From an uncultured Tateyamaria sp. (GTDB lineage: Bacteria; Pseudomonadota; Alphaproteobacteria; Rhodobacterales; Rhodobacteraceae): DNA of 64,000 nucleotides. Every line of letters begins with the position of its first letter. Position 1 is the stretch's first letter. Location: assembly GCF_947504105.1 (NCBI RefSeq), contig NZ_CANNGP010000002.1:156361-220360 (forward strand), read 5' to 3'. Below, in pieces: positions 47,026 to 57,159 of this stretch. The notes below the pieces were generated by a model. The model saw only the letters and a list, made by a program, of their open reading frames with translations. It searched no databases and was not told where the DNA came from. A program made the position numbers and the translations under genes.

Positions 47026-47930
47026 TGGGTGTGTTGAGCTTCGATTACCGACCGCACGCTCGGTTCATTGCACCGGCACTGGATCGGGCGCAGCTGTGGC
47101 GACTGACCCTTGGCCTTGTGCTGGTGGCCGGCTTTTTTCTTGTGCTCAGCCAATTGGTGTTTGGCACTATTCTTAGCCTGCTTGAGCCGGAGACGGCCAG
47201 GACGCTCTTGCGGGATGCGCGCACGGGTCAGACAGCGGGTGGTATGCTGCTGCTGCTGTTTCAGCTGGGCCTTTTGGCCGTGGCATCGGGCATGGTTGTC
47301 ATCATGGTGCACAAGAGGCGCCCTTCGACATTGATTGGGCCATTTGGTCCGGCTGTGCGGCACTTCGGGGCCGTTCTGTTCATGATGGTACTGCTGACCG
47401 TGGCGCTGTGGGTGCTGCCGCCATACGATGTTGGCGCGCCGCTTGATCTGAACATGCCTGTTGGTCGGTGGCTGTTCCTGCTGCCCTTTGCCCTTGTTGC
47501 CGTGCTGGTACAGGTTGGTGCCGAGGAGGTGCTGTTTCGCGGTTATCTTCAACAGCAGTTGGCGGCGCGGTTTCGGTCGCCCCTTATATGGATGGTCGCC
47601 CCTGCTGTCCTGTTCGGCGCAGGCCATTACCTGCCCGAAAGCGCGGGCAGCAACGCGTTGACGATTGCCCTTTGGGCCACCCTATTTGGTCTGCTTATGG
47701 CCGATCTGACCGCCCGGTCCGGCACGTTGGGACCGGCGATCGCGCTCCACTTTTCCAACAACATCTCTGCCATGGTCCTGACCGCCACCCCGGATGAGAT
47801 GTCGGGCCTTGCGTTGTATGTTCTGCCCTTTGGCATCGCGGATGAAGCGGCGATGGCTGCATGGTTGCCAGTGGACTTCGGGTTCATGCTGGTCAGTTGG
47901 CTGGCTGCCCGCATTGCCATCCGCGCCTGA
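47025..47930 (+). CDS. CPBP-family intramembrane metalloprotease
   Basis: 301 residues with about eight membrane helices. The conserved motif EEVLFRG (residues 167-173), a later histidine in FGAGHYLP and ALHFSNN with His-Asn define the CPBP/Abi family, intramembrane proteases related to Rce1. It starts on the last base of the pseudo-ABC gene stop (TGATG), so the two are co-translated and may work together; the substrate is unknown. Confidence 0.85.
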   Translation: MGVLSFDYRPHARFIAPALDRAQLWRLTLGLVLVAGFFLVLSQLVFGTILSLLEPETARTLLRDARTGQTAGGMLLLLFQLGLLAVASGMVVIMVHKRRPSTLIGPFGPAVRHFGAVLFMMVLLTVALWVLPPYDVGAPLDLNMPVGRWLFLLPFALVAVLVQVGAEEVLFRGYLQQQLAARFRSPLIWMVAPAVLFGAGHYLPESAGSNALTIALWATLFGLLMADLTARSGTLGPAIALHFSNNISAMVLTATPDEMSGLALYVLPFGIADEAAMAAWLPVDFGFMLVSWLAARIAIRA

Positions 47931-47987
47931 TTGCATTTGCCGGTCCACCGGATTATCTGAAATGCAGAACGGCAGCAGGAAGCCCAC

Positions 47988-48929
47988 ATGAACTGGATCA
48001 CCAATTACGTCCGGCCCCGGATCAACTCGATCTTTTCGCGGCGCGAAACCCCGGACAATCTGTGGACCAAGTGCGATGAGTGCGGCACCATGCTGTTTCA
48101 CCGTGAGTTGTCGGACAACCTGAACGTCTGCACCAACTGCAATCACCACATGGCGATCACGCCGCGGGATCGGTTCACGGCCCTTTTTGACGGCGGTATC
48201 TTTACCGAGGTCGAGGTGCCTGCCCCCTTGGCTGATCCGCTGAATTTCCGTGATCAAAAGAGATACCCGGACCGGATGAAGGCTGCCCAGAAATCTACGG
48301 GCGAAGGTGAGGCGATGCTCGTTGCCTGTGGTGAGATTGGACGCACGCCCATCGTTGCCTGCGCGCAGGATTTTTCCTTTATGGGTGGGTCGATGGGCAT
48401 GTATGTGGGCAATGCCATCATCGCTGCGGCTGAAGAAGCGGTGAAGCTGAAACGCCCGTTGATCCTGTTCTCTGCTGCCGGAGGCGCGCGGATGCAGGAG
48501 GGTATCCTGAGCCTGATGCAGATGCCGCGCACCACAGTGGCGGTGCAGATGCTGAAAGAGGCGGGTCTGCCCTACATTGTCGTTCTGACCCATCCGACGA
48601 CCGGTGGTGTGACGGCGTCCTATGCCATGTTGGGTGACGTACATATGGCCGAACCCAACGCCCTGATCTGTTTTGCCGGACCGCGCGTCATTGAACAGAC
48701 CATTCGCGAAAAACTGCCTGAAGGGTTCCAGAGGGCCGAGTACCTGCTGGATCACGGCATGCTCGACCGTGTGACCAAAAGGACTGAGATGCGGGAAGAG
48801 CTGATCACCATCACGCGCATGCTGACGGGTCAGCCCCCTGCCATCAAAGGCGATTTGCCAGCCCCTGACCCTGATGCTGATCCTGCACCGGAAGAAGAAC
48901 CCGTCGCCGAAGACGCTCTCAAGGAATGA
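47988..48929 (+). CDS. accD: Acetyl-CoA carboxylase carboxyltransferase subunit beta
   Basis: 313 residues. With AccA it moves CO2 from biotin to acetyl-CoA for fatty acid synthesis. The N-terminal zinc ribbon has Cys29, Cys32, Cys48 and Cys51 (WTKCDECG...VCTNCNHH), followed by the crotonase-like carboxyltransferase domain ([21 protein letters not shown]). The C-terminus is an acidic tail. It overlaps folC by ATGA, the widespread accD-folC pair. Confidence 0.97.
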   Translation: MNWITNYVRPRINSIFSRRETPDNLWTKCDECGTMLFHRELSDNLNVCTNCNHHMAITPRDRFTALFDGGIFTEVEVPAPLADPLNFRDQKRYPDRMKAAQKSTGEGEAMLVACGEIGRTPIVACAQDFSFMGGSMGMYVGNAIIAAAEEAVKLKRPLILFSAAGGARMQEGILSLMQMPRTTVAVQMLKEAGLPYIVVLTHPTTGGVTASYAMLGDVHMAEPNALICFAGPRVIEQTIREKLPEGFQRAEYLLDHGMLDRVTKRTEMREELITITRMLTGQPPAIKGDLPAPDPDADPAPEEEPVAEDALKE

Positions 48930-50203
48930 GCAGCGGTTCTGACGCCATCCTTGCAAGGATGATGGCGCTGCACCCCAAGGTGATTGACCTGACGTTGGAC
49001 CGCGTGTGGCGGCTGCTAGAGGCGCTGGGCAATCCGCAGAACGATTTGCCGCCTGTCATCCATATCGCAGGGACCAATGGCAAGGGATCGACCCAGGCCA
49101 TGATCCGCGCGGGGCTTGAGGCGGCGGGGCATCGGGTTCACGCCTATACATCCCCCCATCTGGCACGCTTTCACGAGCGGGTCCGACTGGCCGGAGAGTT
49201 GATCTCGGAAGCCGATCTGACCGCTTACCTTGATGAATGCTATGCTGCAAACGGTGGTGCCGATATCACCTATTTCGAGATCACGACCTGTGCCGCGATC
49301 CTTGCCTTTGCCCGGACACCCGCCGATTACACGTTGCTTGAGGTTGGCCTTGGCGGGCGGTTGGACGCGACCAATATCATTGATGCGCCGGCGCTGACGA
49401 TCATCACGCCCGTGTCCATGGATCACGAAGCGTTTCTGGGGGATACGCTGGCCAAGATCGCCGGTGAAAAGGCCGGGATTATCAAGCGTAGTGTGCCCTG
49501 CATTGTCGGCCCGCAGGACGAAGACGGACTGGATGTGATCGAGGCGCAGGCTGCGCGGCTGGGCGCACCTTTGCAAGCCTATGGGCAGCATTGGCATGCC
49601 GCGCCGGAACGTGACGGCATGATCTATCAGGACGAGGCGGGTCTGCTGGACCTGCCGCGCCCAGCATTGCCGGGTGATCACCAGATCCAGAATGCCGGAA
49701 TGGCGCTGGCGGCACTGCGCCATCTGGGCTGTGACGAAGGCGCCTGTCATGCTGCCGTGACCCAAGCGCACTGGCCCGCGCGGATGCAGCGCCTGCGTTC
49801 GGGTCCACTGGCCGAACGTGCGGTGCAGGCAGGCGCAGAGCTGTGGTTGGACGGGGGGCATAACCCGGCGGCGGGTGCGGCCCTTTCCAGCGTCTTGCAA
49901 AGCTTGCCCAAGCGGCCAACGCACTTGATCTGCGGAATGCTGAACACAAAGGACGCGCGTGGTTACATGGCCCCACTTGCGACCGAGGTAGACAGCCTGA
50001 CCGCCCTGTCGATCCCGGGAGAGGCCAACACACTGCCCGCCGCCGAGACCGCCAAGGCTGCGCGTGATGTCGGCATGACGGCGCATGAGGCCGACGATGT
50101 TGGCACGGCTTTGGAGGCGATCCTTACACGCGACCCGAACGCACGTGTTTTGATCTGTGGGTCGCTCTATCTGGCCGGAGCGGTGTTGCGCGACAACGGC
50201 TGA
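48926..50203 (+). CDS. folC: Dihydrofolate synthase / folylpolyglutamate synthase
   Basis: 425 residues. It ligates glutamate to dihydropteroate and folates. The Mur-ligase P-loop is [13 protein letters not shown] (about 47-59), followed by [18 protein letters not shown] and [12 protein letters not shown], then [10 protein letters not shown]. It is coupled to accD. The ATG at 48926 overlaps the accD stop. Confidence 0.96.
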   Translation: MSSGSDAILARMMALHPKVIDLTLDRVWRLLEALGNPQNDLPPVIHIAGTNGKGSTQAMIRAGLEAAGHRVHAYTSPHLARFHERVRLAGELISEADLTAYLDECYAANGGADITYFEITTCAAILAFARTPADYTLLEVGLGGRLDATNIIDAPALTIITPVSMDHEAFLGDTLAKIAGEKAGIIKRSVPCIVGPQDEDGLDVIEAQAARLGAPLQAYGQHWHAAPERDGMIYQDEAGLLDLPRPALPGDHQIQNAGMALAALRHLGCDEGACHAAVTQAHWPARMQRLRSGPLAERAVQAGAELWLDGGHNPAAGAALSSVLQSLPKRPTHLICGMLNTKDARGYMAPLATEVDSLTALSIPGEANTLPAAETAKAARDVGMTAHEADDVGTALEAILTRDPNARVLICGSLYLAGAVLRDNG

Positions 50204-50250
50204 AAAGCATGACTGCTGGTAGACGCGTACCTTGGTCGACACGCACGATG

Positions 50251-50280
50251 TTGACCAAACGGGGTCGTATTTGCTATATT
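50251..50280 (+). promoter_or_regulatory. Sigma-70-type promoter with flanking inverted repeat
   Basis: TTGACC (50251-50256) and TATATT (50275-50280) are separated by 18 bases. GGGGTCG (50261-50267) and CGACCCC (50294-50300) form a perfect inverted repeat around the -10 box, a plausible operator. The gene at 50343 follows after about 60 bases. Confidence 0.5.
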
Positions 50281-50342
50281 TAGTATATTATTTCGACCCC
50301 AACACGGATCAACCGTGACGGGTCTGCTTTTGGGGAAGCAGT

Positions 50343-50918
50343 ATGTTCAGGCGTCATGACCCGGCCGATCAGCCGCCACAAGCGGCCATAGAATCCGAGG
50401 AATATTCCTCATCCAACATCAAGATGCTGGTGATCGCCGCGGCCTTTCTGGTTGTGACGATTGGGTTGATCCTGCTGCAGCCCAGCGGCGCGGCAGTTGA
50501 AAATCAGTATTTCGCTGATACGTCGATTGCGGCTGATCCTGCACTGTCCGATGCGGAAGTGACCCGTGCGGACGCCTCCTTGCTGGGTACTCGACCCGTG
50601 TCAGCATCCGAAGCTGTGAGCCGTCAGCTGCGGCAGCCGATCCGCCTGACGGATAACGATGCGCGGCACACGGATTTGCGCAGTCTGACAAGTATTGTCC
50701 TGATCGGCTTCGGTCACACGCTCACGCAAGATGACCGTTTGCAGGCGTTGCTGGTCCAAGCCCTGACCGAAGGCCAATCAAACGCCTATATAGACGCACT
50801 TTTGAACACGGCGGCGGCGCGGGGTGAGTTCACGTTGCCCCGGCAGTTGACCACGGCGGCAGGGCGTCTGGACACGGAAACCCTGTTGGCCGCGTTGGTC
50901 AGCCAGTCGCAGGGTTAG
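50343..50918 (+). CDS. Single-span membrane protein of unknown function
   Basis: 191 residues: a charged cytoplasmic start, one membrane helix near residues 27-45 (IKMLVIAAAFLVVTIGLILL), then a periplasmic part with no recognised domain, containing a Leu-rich tail (LTTAAGRLDTETLLAALVSQ). A TTGACC-N18-TATATT promoter precedes it. It stands alone downstream of folC and ends four bases into the convergent zapE. Function unknown. Confidence 0.7.
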   Translation: MFRRHDPADQPPQAAIESEEYSSSNIKMLVIAAAFLVVTIGLILLQPSGAAVENQYFADTSIAADPALSDAEVTRADASLLGTRPVSASEAVSRQLRQPIRLTDNDARHTDLRSLTSIVLIGFGHTLTQDDRLQALLVQALTEGQSNAYIDALLNTAAARGEFTLPRQLTTAAGRLDTETLLAALVSQSQG

Positions 50919-51970
50919 ACCGCCCAATCTGCGCTTTGCATTTCCCGCAAGCGCGATGCCGTACGTTCGAATTCGAAGGTCCCTTCCCCTTCCAGATATA
51001 ACATCTCGGGCGTGTCAGCAGCCGAGCAGATCAGTCGCACACGCGCTTCGTACAGCGCGTCGATCAGGGTGACGAACCGTTTGGCTTCGTTGAAGTTGCT
51101 GCGTCCCAGGCAGGGAATGTTATCAATCATCAGCACTTTGCACGCTTCGGCGATGGCGAGGTAGTCGGCAGGGCCAAGCGGTTTTGAGCACAGGTCGAAA
51201 AAACTGCTGCGCCCGATACCGCTGCGAAACAGGGGTACGGTCACGGCGCGCCCGTTGACCGTCAGGTCAAGTTGCTCAGCCGCGCCACCTGACAGGTCGG
51301 CCCAGATATTGTCCATCTCGGCCCGCGCCGCGGCCCCCAAGGGAGAGAAGTAAACCGGGCTGCCCGACAACCTGTCCTGTCGATAATCGGTGGGCGAGGC
51401 CAGTTCCCAAACTGTCATCTTGTCCTTGAGCAGATCGATGAATGGCACGAACAGTTGGCGGTTCAGCCCGTCCTTGTACAAGTCGTCCGGGACGCGGTTG
51501 GATGTGGTGACTACAACAACGCCTGCAGCGAAAAGGGCTTCGAACAGTCGCCCGACGATCATGGCGTCGGTGATATCCGTGATCTGCATTTCATCGAAAG
51601 CCAGCAAGCGGACCGATGCGGCAACGTCGGCGGCAACAGGCGCGATGGCATCGTCCACACCGCGCTTGCGGGCGATGTGCATTGCGGCATGGATTTCCTG
51701 CATGAAGGCATGGAAGTGAACGCGCCGGGCTGGCACATCAAGCCGCGATGCAAAGAAGTCCATCAGCATTGATTTGCCGCGCCCCACGCCGCCCCACAGG
51801 TACAGCCCCCTGGGCGGCTCGGTGGCCTTGCGGAACAGCCCCTTTTTGACGGGCGCGGTAAGGGCGGCGCGGATGCGTTCAAACTCTGGCAGAATGGCCA
51901 GTTGTGCAGGGTCTGCCTGCAAATCGCCCTTGGCTACAAGCGCCTGATATTCAGTCAGCAAATCAGTCAT
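50915..51970 (-). CDS. zapE: Cell division protein ZapE (AFG1-like ATPase)
   Basis: 351 residues. P-loop GGVGRGKS (60-67), Walker B LLAFDEMQ, and the family motif NFNEAKRFVTLIDALYE near the end. ZapE is a cytoplasmic ATPase that acts on the Z ring in constricting cells. The ATG at 51968-51970 follows an ACGGGGAA leader; the frame extends much further upstream only by chance. It is divergent from the MFS gene. Confidence 0.92.
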   Translation of the reverse strand: MTDLLTEYQALVAKGDLQADPAQLAILPEFERIRAALTAPVKKGLFRKATEPPRGLYLWGGVGRGKSMLMDFFASRLDVPARRVHFHAFMQEIHAAMHIARKRGVDDAIAPVAADVAASVRLLAFDEMQITDITDAMIVGRLFEALFAAGVVVVTTSNRVPDDLYKDGLNRQLFVPFIDLLKDKMTVWELASPTDYRQDRLSGSPVYFSPLGAAARAEMDNIWADLSGGAAEQLDLTVNGRAVTVPLFRSGIGRSSFFDLCSKPLGPADYLAIAEACKVLMIDNIPCLGRSNFNEAKRFVTLIDALYEARVRLICSAADTPEMLYLEGEGTFEFERTASRLREMQSADWAV

Positions 51971-52105
51971 TTCCCCGTGGTAGCGTGCAGGTCCGTCCAT
52001 GGGAAGCACGGTCGGTTCAGGAATGGTTAAGCGCCCCCCAGAATTCCTGATTTGACGCACGCCATCAGGTCCATACAGTCGCAGTACAGTTTTGAAGGCA
52101 TTGCC

Positions 52106-53347
52106 ATGACCGCCCGGACCCCCATCTTTACCCCTGTTCTGATCGTGGGCTGCATCATCATCATGATCAGCTTTGCCGTGCGCGCGTCGTTCGGTGTGTT
52201 CCAGATTCCCATTGCCGAGGAGTTCGGCTGGCTGCGAACAGAGTTTTCGCTGGCCATCGCTATCCAGAACCTGGCTTGGGGTATCGGGCAGCCGATCTTT
52301 GGCGCCATTGCCGAAAAGATCGGGGACCGCAAGGCGATTATCATGGGGGTAATCCTGTACGCGGTGGGACTTGTGCTGAGTGCGGGCGCGACGACGCCAA
52401 TTGAACATCAGTTGTATGCTTGGCTTGTTGGTTTTGGCGTCGCCGGGACCGGTTTTGGTGTGATCCTTGCTGTTGTGGGCCGCGCCAGCAGTGATGAAAA
52501 CCGATCGATGTCGCTGGCGATCGTGGCGGCCATGGGCTCTGCTGGTCAGATCTTTGGCGCACCCGTGGCCGAGTGGATGCTGAGTTTCATGCCGTGGCAG
52601 TCGGTGTTCTTGTGGTTTGCGCTTGCGGTCGTCCTGCTTGTGCTGACCTTGCCTGCCATGCGCGTGCCGCCCATGGCCACAAAGGCTGAATTGGAGGAAA
52701 CGCTGGGTCAGGTCCTGATCAAGGCCTTTCGCGATCCGTCTTATACCCTGATCTTCCTGGGCTTCTTTTCGTGCGGTTATCAGGTTGCATTCATGACCGC
52801 GCATCTGCCCGCCTTCGTGACCGAGGTGTGCGGGCCGATCGTGCCGGGTGGCATGCTGCACAACATCGGCATCACAACGACATCCGCCTTGGGCGCGATT
52901 GCGCTGTCGCTGATTGGTCTGGCGAATATTGCAGGTACGTTGCTTGCCGGTTGGGCGGGCAAGCATTTCCCGAAAAAGTACCTTTTGGCGGGCATTTACG
53001 CCGGTCGGACCGTGGTGGCGTCCCTGTTCATCATCTTTCCCATGACGCCGATGACGGTCATTGTCTTTTCCATTGCCATGGGTGCGTTGTGGTTGGCGAC
53101 CGTACCGCTCACGTCCGGGTTGGTCGCGCATATTTACGGTTTGCGATACATGGGCACGCTCTATGGCATCGTGTTTCTAAGCCATCAGTTGGGGTCTTTT
53201 CTGGGTGTGTGGTTGGGTGGTCGTTTGTACGATCTGTACGGCTCTTACGAGCAGGTATGGTGGATCGGGATTGCGATCGGCGCTTTTAGTGCCATCGTGC
53301 ACTTGCCGATCCGCGAGCGACCCTTGGCCCAGCCCGCTGCCGCTTAG
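52106..53347 (+). CDS. MFS transporter, OFA/monocarboxylate-type
   Basis: 413 residues with 12 predicted membrane helices. The start ASFGVFQIPIAEEFGWLRTEFSLAIAIQNL and the loop GAIAEKIGDRKAIIMG (motif A) are typical of the oxalate/formate-like MFS group. The substrate is probably a small organic acid but is not determined. The ATG at 52106 is used; a frame from 52052 is longer by 18 residues. It is convergent with the alpha/beta hydrolase gene. Confidence 0.85.
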   Translation: MTARTPIFTPVLIVGCIIIMISFAVRASFGVFQIPIAEEFGWLRTEFSLAIAIQNLAWGIGQPIFGAIAEKIGDRKAIIMGVILYAVGLVLSAGATTPIEHQLYAWLVGFGVAGTGFGVILAVVGRASSDENRSMSLAIVAAMGSAGQIFGAPVAEWMLSFMPWQSVFLWFALAVVLLVLTLPAMRVPPMATKAELEETLGQVLIKAFRDPSYTLIFLGFFSCGYQVAFMTAHLPAFVTEVCGPIVPGGMLHNIGITTTSALGAIALSLIGLANIAGTLLAGWAGKHFPKKYLLAGIYAGRTVVASLFIIFPMTPMTVIVFSIAMGALWLATVPLTSGLVAHIYGLRYMGTLYGIVFLSHQLGSFLGVWLGGRLYDLYGSYEQVWWIGIAIGAFSAIVHLPIRERPLAQPAAA

Positions 53348-54258
53348 CCGCGAGATTCCCGGATCGCATCCAGCACCACATCAGTATGAGTATGGAGTAG
53401 GGCGTGACCTGCGCCTTGGATTACGGTCTGATGGACGGCCGGATTCCATTCTGCCAGCGTGTCCTTGCACGTCAGCGGAATCACATTATCCTGATCGCCC
53501 CAGACTGCCAGAACGGGAACACCCAGGGCGGCGATGACACGATGCTGGTCTTCGCATGGCGTCCGCAGCAGCCCGCGCAGACTGGAGAGAACGGCGGGAA
53601 AGAACCCGCGACGCCCGGTTTCTTCCTCTTGGAGATCATAGATGCTCTCGACCGATGAAGGCAGGTGCGCTTCGGATGCGATCCCACGGCGGACTTGCCA
53701 AGGATAGGCGGCAAGGAACAGCCAATCGCCAAGTACGGGCAGATCACGGGCCAGGGCGATCTTGGGTCCTGCGAGTTTGAACATGCCCGCAGGGGCCAAT
53801 AGAATGAGCTGTTTGACCCGTTGGGGATGGCGCGCGGCAAAATGGGCCGCAACGGCCCCGCCCATCGAATAGCCCAGCACCGTCAGGTGATCGCCTGCAT
53901 TCTCATGTGTCAGAAGGTCGGTCAGCTGCCTGTCAAAGAAGTCTGCATCCTGTTTGCCTCTTACCCGGTCAGAATATCCACGGCCATAGAGGTCATAGAC
54001 CAGCACCCGAAACCCCATTAGCGCCAGCCCTTTGGCCATCCCGTACCAGACGAAAGACGGAGTGGTCAGGCCGTGAATACAAACCGCCACAGGACCACGT
54101 TCCGGCCCCATCCATTCAAAATGTGTGGTGCCTTGCGACAGAAGCGCAAACTGGCCCGGCGCCTTGTCGCGTACGGCATCAGTCATGCCCGAACGGGTGA
54201 GTTCCGTGGTGACGGGAATTGCCAGCAGGCCAAGTAGGATCAGCGTGACCCACATCAT
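53344..54258 (-). CDS. Alpha/beta hydrolase
   Basis: 304 residues: an N-terminal membrane helix or signal (WVTLILLGLLAIPVTTEL), then the hydrolase fold with oxyanion HG-like CIHGLTTPSFVW, the nucleophile GYSMGGAVA, acid WGDQDNVIP and His in GAGHALL. It may be anchored to the inner membrane. The substrate is unknown. It overlaps the next gene by ATGA and starts a run of five co-directional genes with short overlaps. Confidence 0.85.
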   Translation of the reverse strand: MMWVTLILLGLLAIPVTTELTRSGMTDAVRDKAPGQFALLSQGTTHFEWMGPERGPVAVCIHGLTTPSFVWYGMAKGLALMGFRVLVYDLYGRGYSDRVRGKQDADFFDRQLTDLLTHENAGDHLTVLGYSMGGAVAAHFAARHPQRVKQLILLAPAGMFKLAGPKIALARDLPVLGDWLFLAAYPWQVRRGIASEAHLPSSVESIYDLQEEETGRRGFFPAVLSSLRGLLRTPCEDQHRVIAALGVPVLAVWGDQDNVIPLTCKDTLAEWNPAVHQTVIQGAGHALLHTHTDVVLDAIRESRG

Positions 54259-55169
54259 TTGGCTGTCCAGCGATCAAGGATGTACCGGCTTGTCATCAGG
54301 TCCAAATGCGTGCCACCGCCATTCTTGAACAGTGTGATGTCGTCGGGCGTGCGTTTGAATGCGTCTAGATCATAGTAGTCGGCCAACATGTGGTCGCGGT
54401 TGATTGTACCGGCTTCGAGCGGGATCTTCACCTCGCCGATGTGGTTGATGGTGGTGTCAAAACTGTCAACAAAGACGCGTGATTTCAGCAGCGCGGCATC
54501 ATCGACCTCGCGCATGTCCGGACGGTAGGCGCCGATCAGGTCGATATGCTGGCCGGGTTGCAGCCACTCGCCCATGATCAGCGGTTCGGTCGACATGGTG
54601 GCGCTGGTGATGATATCGGCGCTGCGCACAGCCTGTTCCAGATCACCGGCGACCGTTAGCATCGGGCGTTCTGTTGCCATGGCCAGCGCATTGGCGCGGG
54701 TGCGGTTCCAGACTTGGAAATGCGCCTCCGGAAAGACCGCGGAATAAGCATCGTGCAAGGACCGACCGACAGTGCCAGCTCCCACGATCAGGATGTTCCG
54801 GCTGTCCGGGCGGGCCAACCTGCGCGCCGCCAGCAGGCTGTCGCCCGCCGTCTTCCACTTGGTCACCAGATGAAAGTCGATGATCGCTTGCAGTGTGCCG
54901 TCGCCGTCGGAATACAGGTTGACGCCACCATTGATCATCGGCGCGCCACGACCCGGATTACCGGGAAACACGGTTGCCGTTTTGACCGCCATTCCCATCC
55001 CGTCGATCCAAGCTGCCCGGCTAAGCAGCGTATCGGGATCCCGGTAAAGGAACGTATCCCCGATCTCGGCTTTGGGAAGTGTATGTCCAGCGGCCATCGC
55101 ATCGGTCAGGCCGATCCAGTCCAGCAGGGCTTCGCCCTCGGCAAAAGGGATGACGGGAACGGATGTCAC
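54255..55169 (-). CDS. Ornithine cyclodeaminase/mu-crystallin family protein
   Basis: 304 residues. The Rossmann motif is ILIVGAGTVGRSLHDAYSAV and the family substrate loop is VFPGNPGRGAPMINGGVNL. Members act as ornithine cyclodeaminase or reduce imino acids. The GTG at 55167-55169 overlaps the upstream HAD stop (GTGA), which is why it is chosen over the longer frame from 55220. Its exact substrate is unknown. Confidence 0.85.
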   Translation of the reverse strand: MTSVPVIPFAEGEALLDWIGLTDAMAAGHTLPKAEIGDTFLYRDPDTLLSRAAWIDGMGMAVKTATVFPGNPGRGAPMINGGVNLYSDGDGTLQAIIDFHLVTKWKTAGDSLLAARRLARPDSRNILIVGAGTVGRSLHDAYSAVFPEAHFQVWNRTRANALAMATERPMLTVAGDLEQAVRSADIITSATMSTEPLIMGEWLQPGQHIDLIGAYRPDMREVDDAALLKSRVFVDSFDTTINHIGEVKIPLEAGTINRDHMLADYYDLDAFKRTPDDITLFKNGGGTHLDLMTSRYILDRWTAK

Positions 55170-55786
55170 GCCGCCTCGCTTTCGGTCAGCAGCCCCTCTG
55201 CGACCAGACGGTTGGCCCAACCGTCGGGCCCTTCGAAGTGGTGCGTGCGCCAGCCGCGCGCCTGCGCGGCGGCAATGTTGTCGGCGCGGTCATCGGTGAA
55301 AATCAGGCTGTCGCCCCGCAGTCCGCTTGCGTTCTCCAGCATCTCGTAGATCGTCGGGTCAGGTTTGATAACCTGCATATGACCCGAGATGAAATCGCGG
55401 TCGAAGGCATGCAGAAAGTCGTATTGGGTCGCGGCATAATCATAGCTTTTGATCCCGAAATTGGTCAGTGAAAAAACCGGGGTACCGTTTGCCTGCAATG
55501 CCTTCATCAAACGGACCGAGCGGTCAATGGCAGGCGAGGCCATCTCGATCCAGCGGTCGTGCCACATGCGAATCTCGTCGTGCCACGCGGGATACTCCGT
55601 TGCAGCGGCATAGATGGTTTCAGTAAAGGGGTGGCCCAGATCGACCTTTTCATTGATGCCGTGCAGGTCGACCTCGGCAAACATCGCCTTGCGACGTTCT
55701 TCGCCGATTGCGCCGTCATAGAAGCGTTCGGGTTGCCATTCGATCAGCACATTTCCAATATCGAATACGACGGCTTTGATTGTCAT
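55166..55786 (-). CDS. HAD-family hydrolase (YihX-like)
   Basis: 206 residues. The start [12 protein letters not shown] matches the HAD motif I of YihX-type phosphatases (FDLGNV), with SLTNFG (motif II) and a later [12 protein letters not shown] (motif IV). YihX acts on alpha-glucose 1-phosphate, but substrate is not certain here. It overlaps the YaiI gene by four bases and the cyclodeaminase-like gene by GTGA. Confidence 0.85.
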   Translation of the reverse strand: MTIKAVVFDIGNVLIEWQPERFYDGAIGEERRKAMFAEVDLHGINEKVDLGHPFTETIYAAATEYPAWHDEIRMWHDRWIEMASPAIDRSVRLMKALQANGTPVFSLTNFGIKSYDYAATQYDFLHAFDRDFISGHMQVIKPDPTIYEMLENASGLRGDSLIFTDDRADNIAAAQARGWRTHHFEGPDGWANRLVAEGLLTESEAA

Positions 55787-56232
55787 CTTTTTGCTGCTCT
55801 CAATTCTCGTTCCAATGCGTCCAGAAAACGCGATCTGTCTGCCTTGGTAAAGCCTTTGCCACCGCCTTGGCGAAACGGATCCGCCGCGCGCAGGTCCGTC
55901 ATCAGGTCACGGGTTGCCAGCACGTTTCCAATATTAGCCTGTGTCAGAGCCTCACCATTGTGTTTTAGAACCCGCGCGCCAGCTTGCACGCATTTGGCGG
56001 CAAGGGGGATATCGCCGGTGATCACCACGTCGCCGGGACCGGCCCGCTCTGCGATCCACATGTCGGCGATATCAGGACCATCTGGGACGATAACAGTCTC
56101 TACCAATGGGTTTGGCGAGGGGCGCAGTCCGCCATTGGACACCACTTTCATGGGGACCTTGTGCCGGGTGGCGACCCGCTCTGCCTCTGTCTTCACAGGA
56201 CAGGCGTCAGCGTCGATGTAGAGCGTTGTCAT
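55783..56232 (-). CDS. YaiI/YqxD family (UPF0178) protein
   Basis: 149 residues from ATG at 56230-56232. The start [19 protein letters not shown] and [13 protein letters not shown] are the family hallmarks, and the fold resembles PIN-type nucleases. The function is not established. It overlaps fghA by ATGA and the HAD gene by four bases. Confidence 0.88.
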   Translation of the reverse strand: MTTLYIDADACPVKTEAERVATRHKVPMKVVSNGGLRPSPNPLVETVIVPDGPDIADMWIAERAGPGDVVITGDIPLAAKCVQAGARVLKHNGEALTQANIGNVLATRDLMTDLRAADPFRQGGGKGFTKADRSRFLDALERELRAAKR

Positions 56233-57059
56233 GCCCACAGATGTTCTGCGTGAAAGGCGACGTGATTTTCCATGAAGGTCGAGACGAAGAAATACGAATG
56301 GTCATATCCCGGTTGCATGCGGAACTGGATCTGCTGGCGGCGGGCGGCGGCGGCTTCGGCCAGCGCCTCGGGTTTTAGAAGGTCAATGAACTGATCATCG
56401 GTGCCTGTGTCGATCAGCATCGGGCCATCGAAGCCATGTGCGCGCATGCACCGCGTCGCATCATGTGGCGACCAAAGTTCTTCGTTGGTGCCCAGATATG
56501 CAGTCAGTTGCTTACGCCCCCAATCGCTGGCGGTTGGGTTGGTGATGGGCGAAAATGCGGACACAGATCGGAATTGTCCCTGCAGGGACATCGCCATGGT
56601 CAATGCGCCGTGCCCGCCCATTGAGTGTCCGGTGATCGACTGGCGGTCCATGTCGAGGGCAAAGGTGTATCCGAGCAGCGCAGGCAACTCGTCCATCACA
56701 TAGTCCCACATGCGGTAATGGGATGCCCAAGGCTGTTCCGTCGCGTTCACGTAAAAGCCCGCGCCTTTGCCCAGATCGTAGCCATCATCATCGGCGATAT
56801 CATCGCCACGGGGGGATGTGTCAGGAAAGCAAAGCGCGATGCCATGGTCCGCCGCCCAGGCTTGCGCCCCCGCTTTCGTCATTGCGTTCTCGTGTGTGCA
56901 AGTCAGGCCCGACAGGTACCACAGTAGGGGCACCGGGCCTTCCTTGGCCTCTTCGGGCAGGAACAGTCCGAATGTCATGTCACAGGAGCAGGCGGACGAG
57001 GCGTGGGTGTAGACCCCTTGGGTGCCGCCGAAGCAGGCGTTTTCGGATTTGGTTTCCAT
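56229..57059 (-). CDS. fghA: S-formylglutathione hydrolase
   Basis: 276 residues of the esterase D family. It hydrolyses S-formylglutathione to formate and glutathione in formaldehyde detoxification. The nucleophile elbow is [11 protein letters not shown], the oxyanion region [16 protein letters not shown], and the catalytic His near [10 protein letters not shown]. The expected partner, glutathione-dependent formaldehyde dehydrogenase, is not adjacent. The start codon at 57059 has a downstream-of-AEC 100-base gap with a dispersed repeat. Confidence 0.93.
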   Translation of the reverse strand: METKSENACFGGTQGVYTHASSACSCDMTFGLFLPEEAKEGPVPLLWYLSGLTCTHENAMTKAGAQAWAADHGIALCFPDTSPRGDDIADDDGYDLGKGAGFYVNATEQPWASHYRMWDYVMDELPALLGYTFALDMDRQSITGHSMGGHGALTMAMSLQGQFRSVSAFSPITNPTASDWGRKQLTAYLGTNEELWSPHDATRCMRAHGFDGPMLIDTGTDDQFIDLLKPEALAEAAAARRQQIQFRMQPGYDHSYFFVSTFMENHVAFHAEHLWA

Positions 57060-57113
57060 GGGCGTGATCCTTTCGTTGCCCTATCGCTATCTGGCGGTGG
57101 GCCGTGCGGCAAG

Positions 57114-57155
57114 TTTCGGGAGCCTCCGGCGGGAGTTTGTTTGGCAAGATGAAGC
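57114..57155. repeat. Candidate Rhodobacterales dispersed intergenic repeat
   Basis: TTTCGGGAGCCTCCGGCGGG, then AGTTTGTTTGGCAAGATGAA. The CTCC/GGAG pairing allows a small hairpin. From memory, this type of sequence is common between roseobacter genes; only one copy occurs in this window, so the copy number cannot be tested here. Confidence 0.4.
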
Positions 57156-57159
57156 AGGC

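Noticed and set aside
51971..53131. N-terminal extension of the zapE frame to 738 codons
   Set aside because: The extension is antisense to the MFS gene; zapE starts at 51970 with a ribosome binding site.
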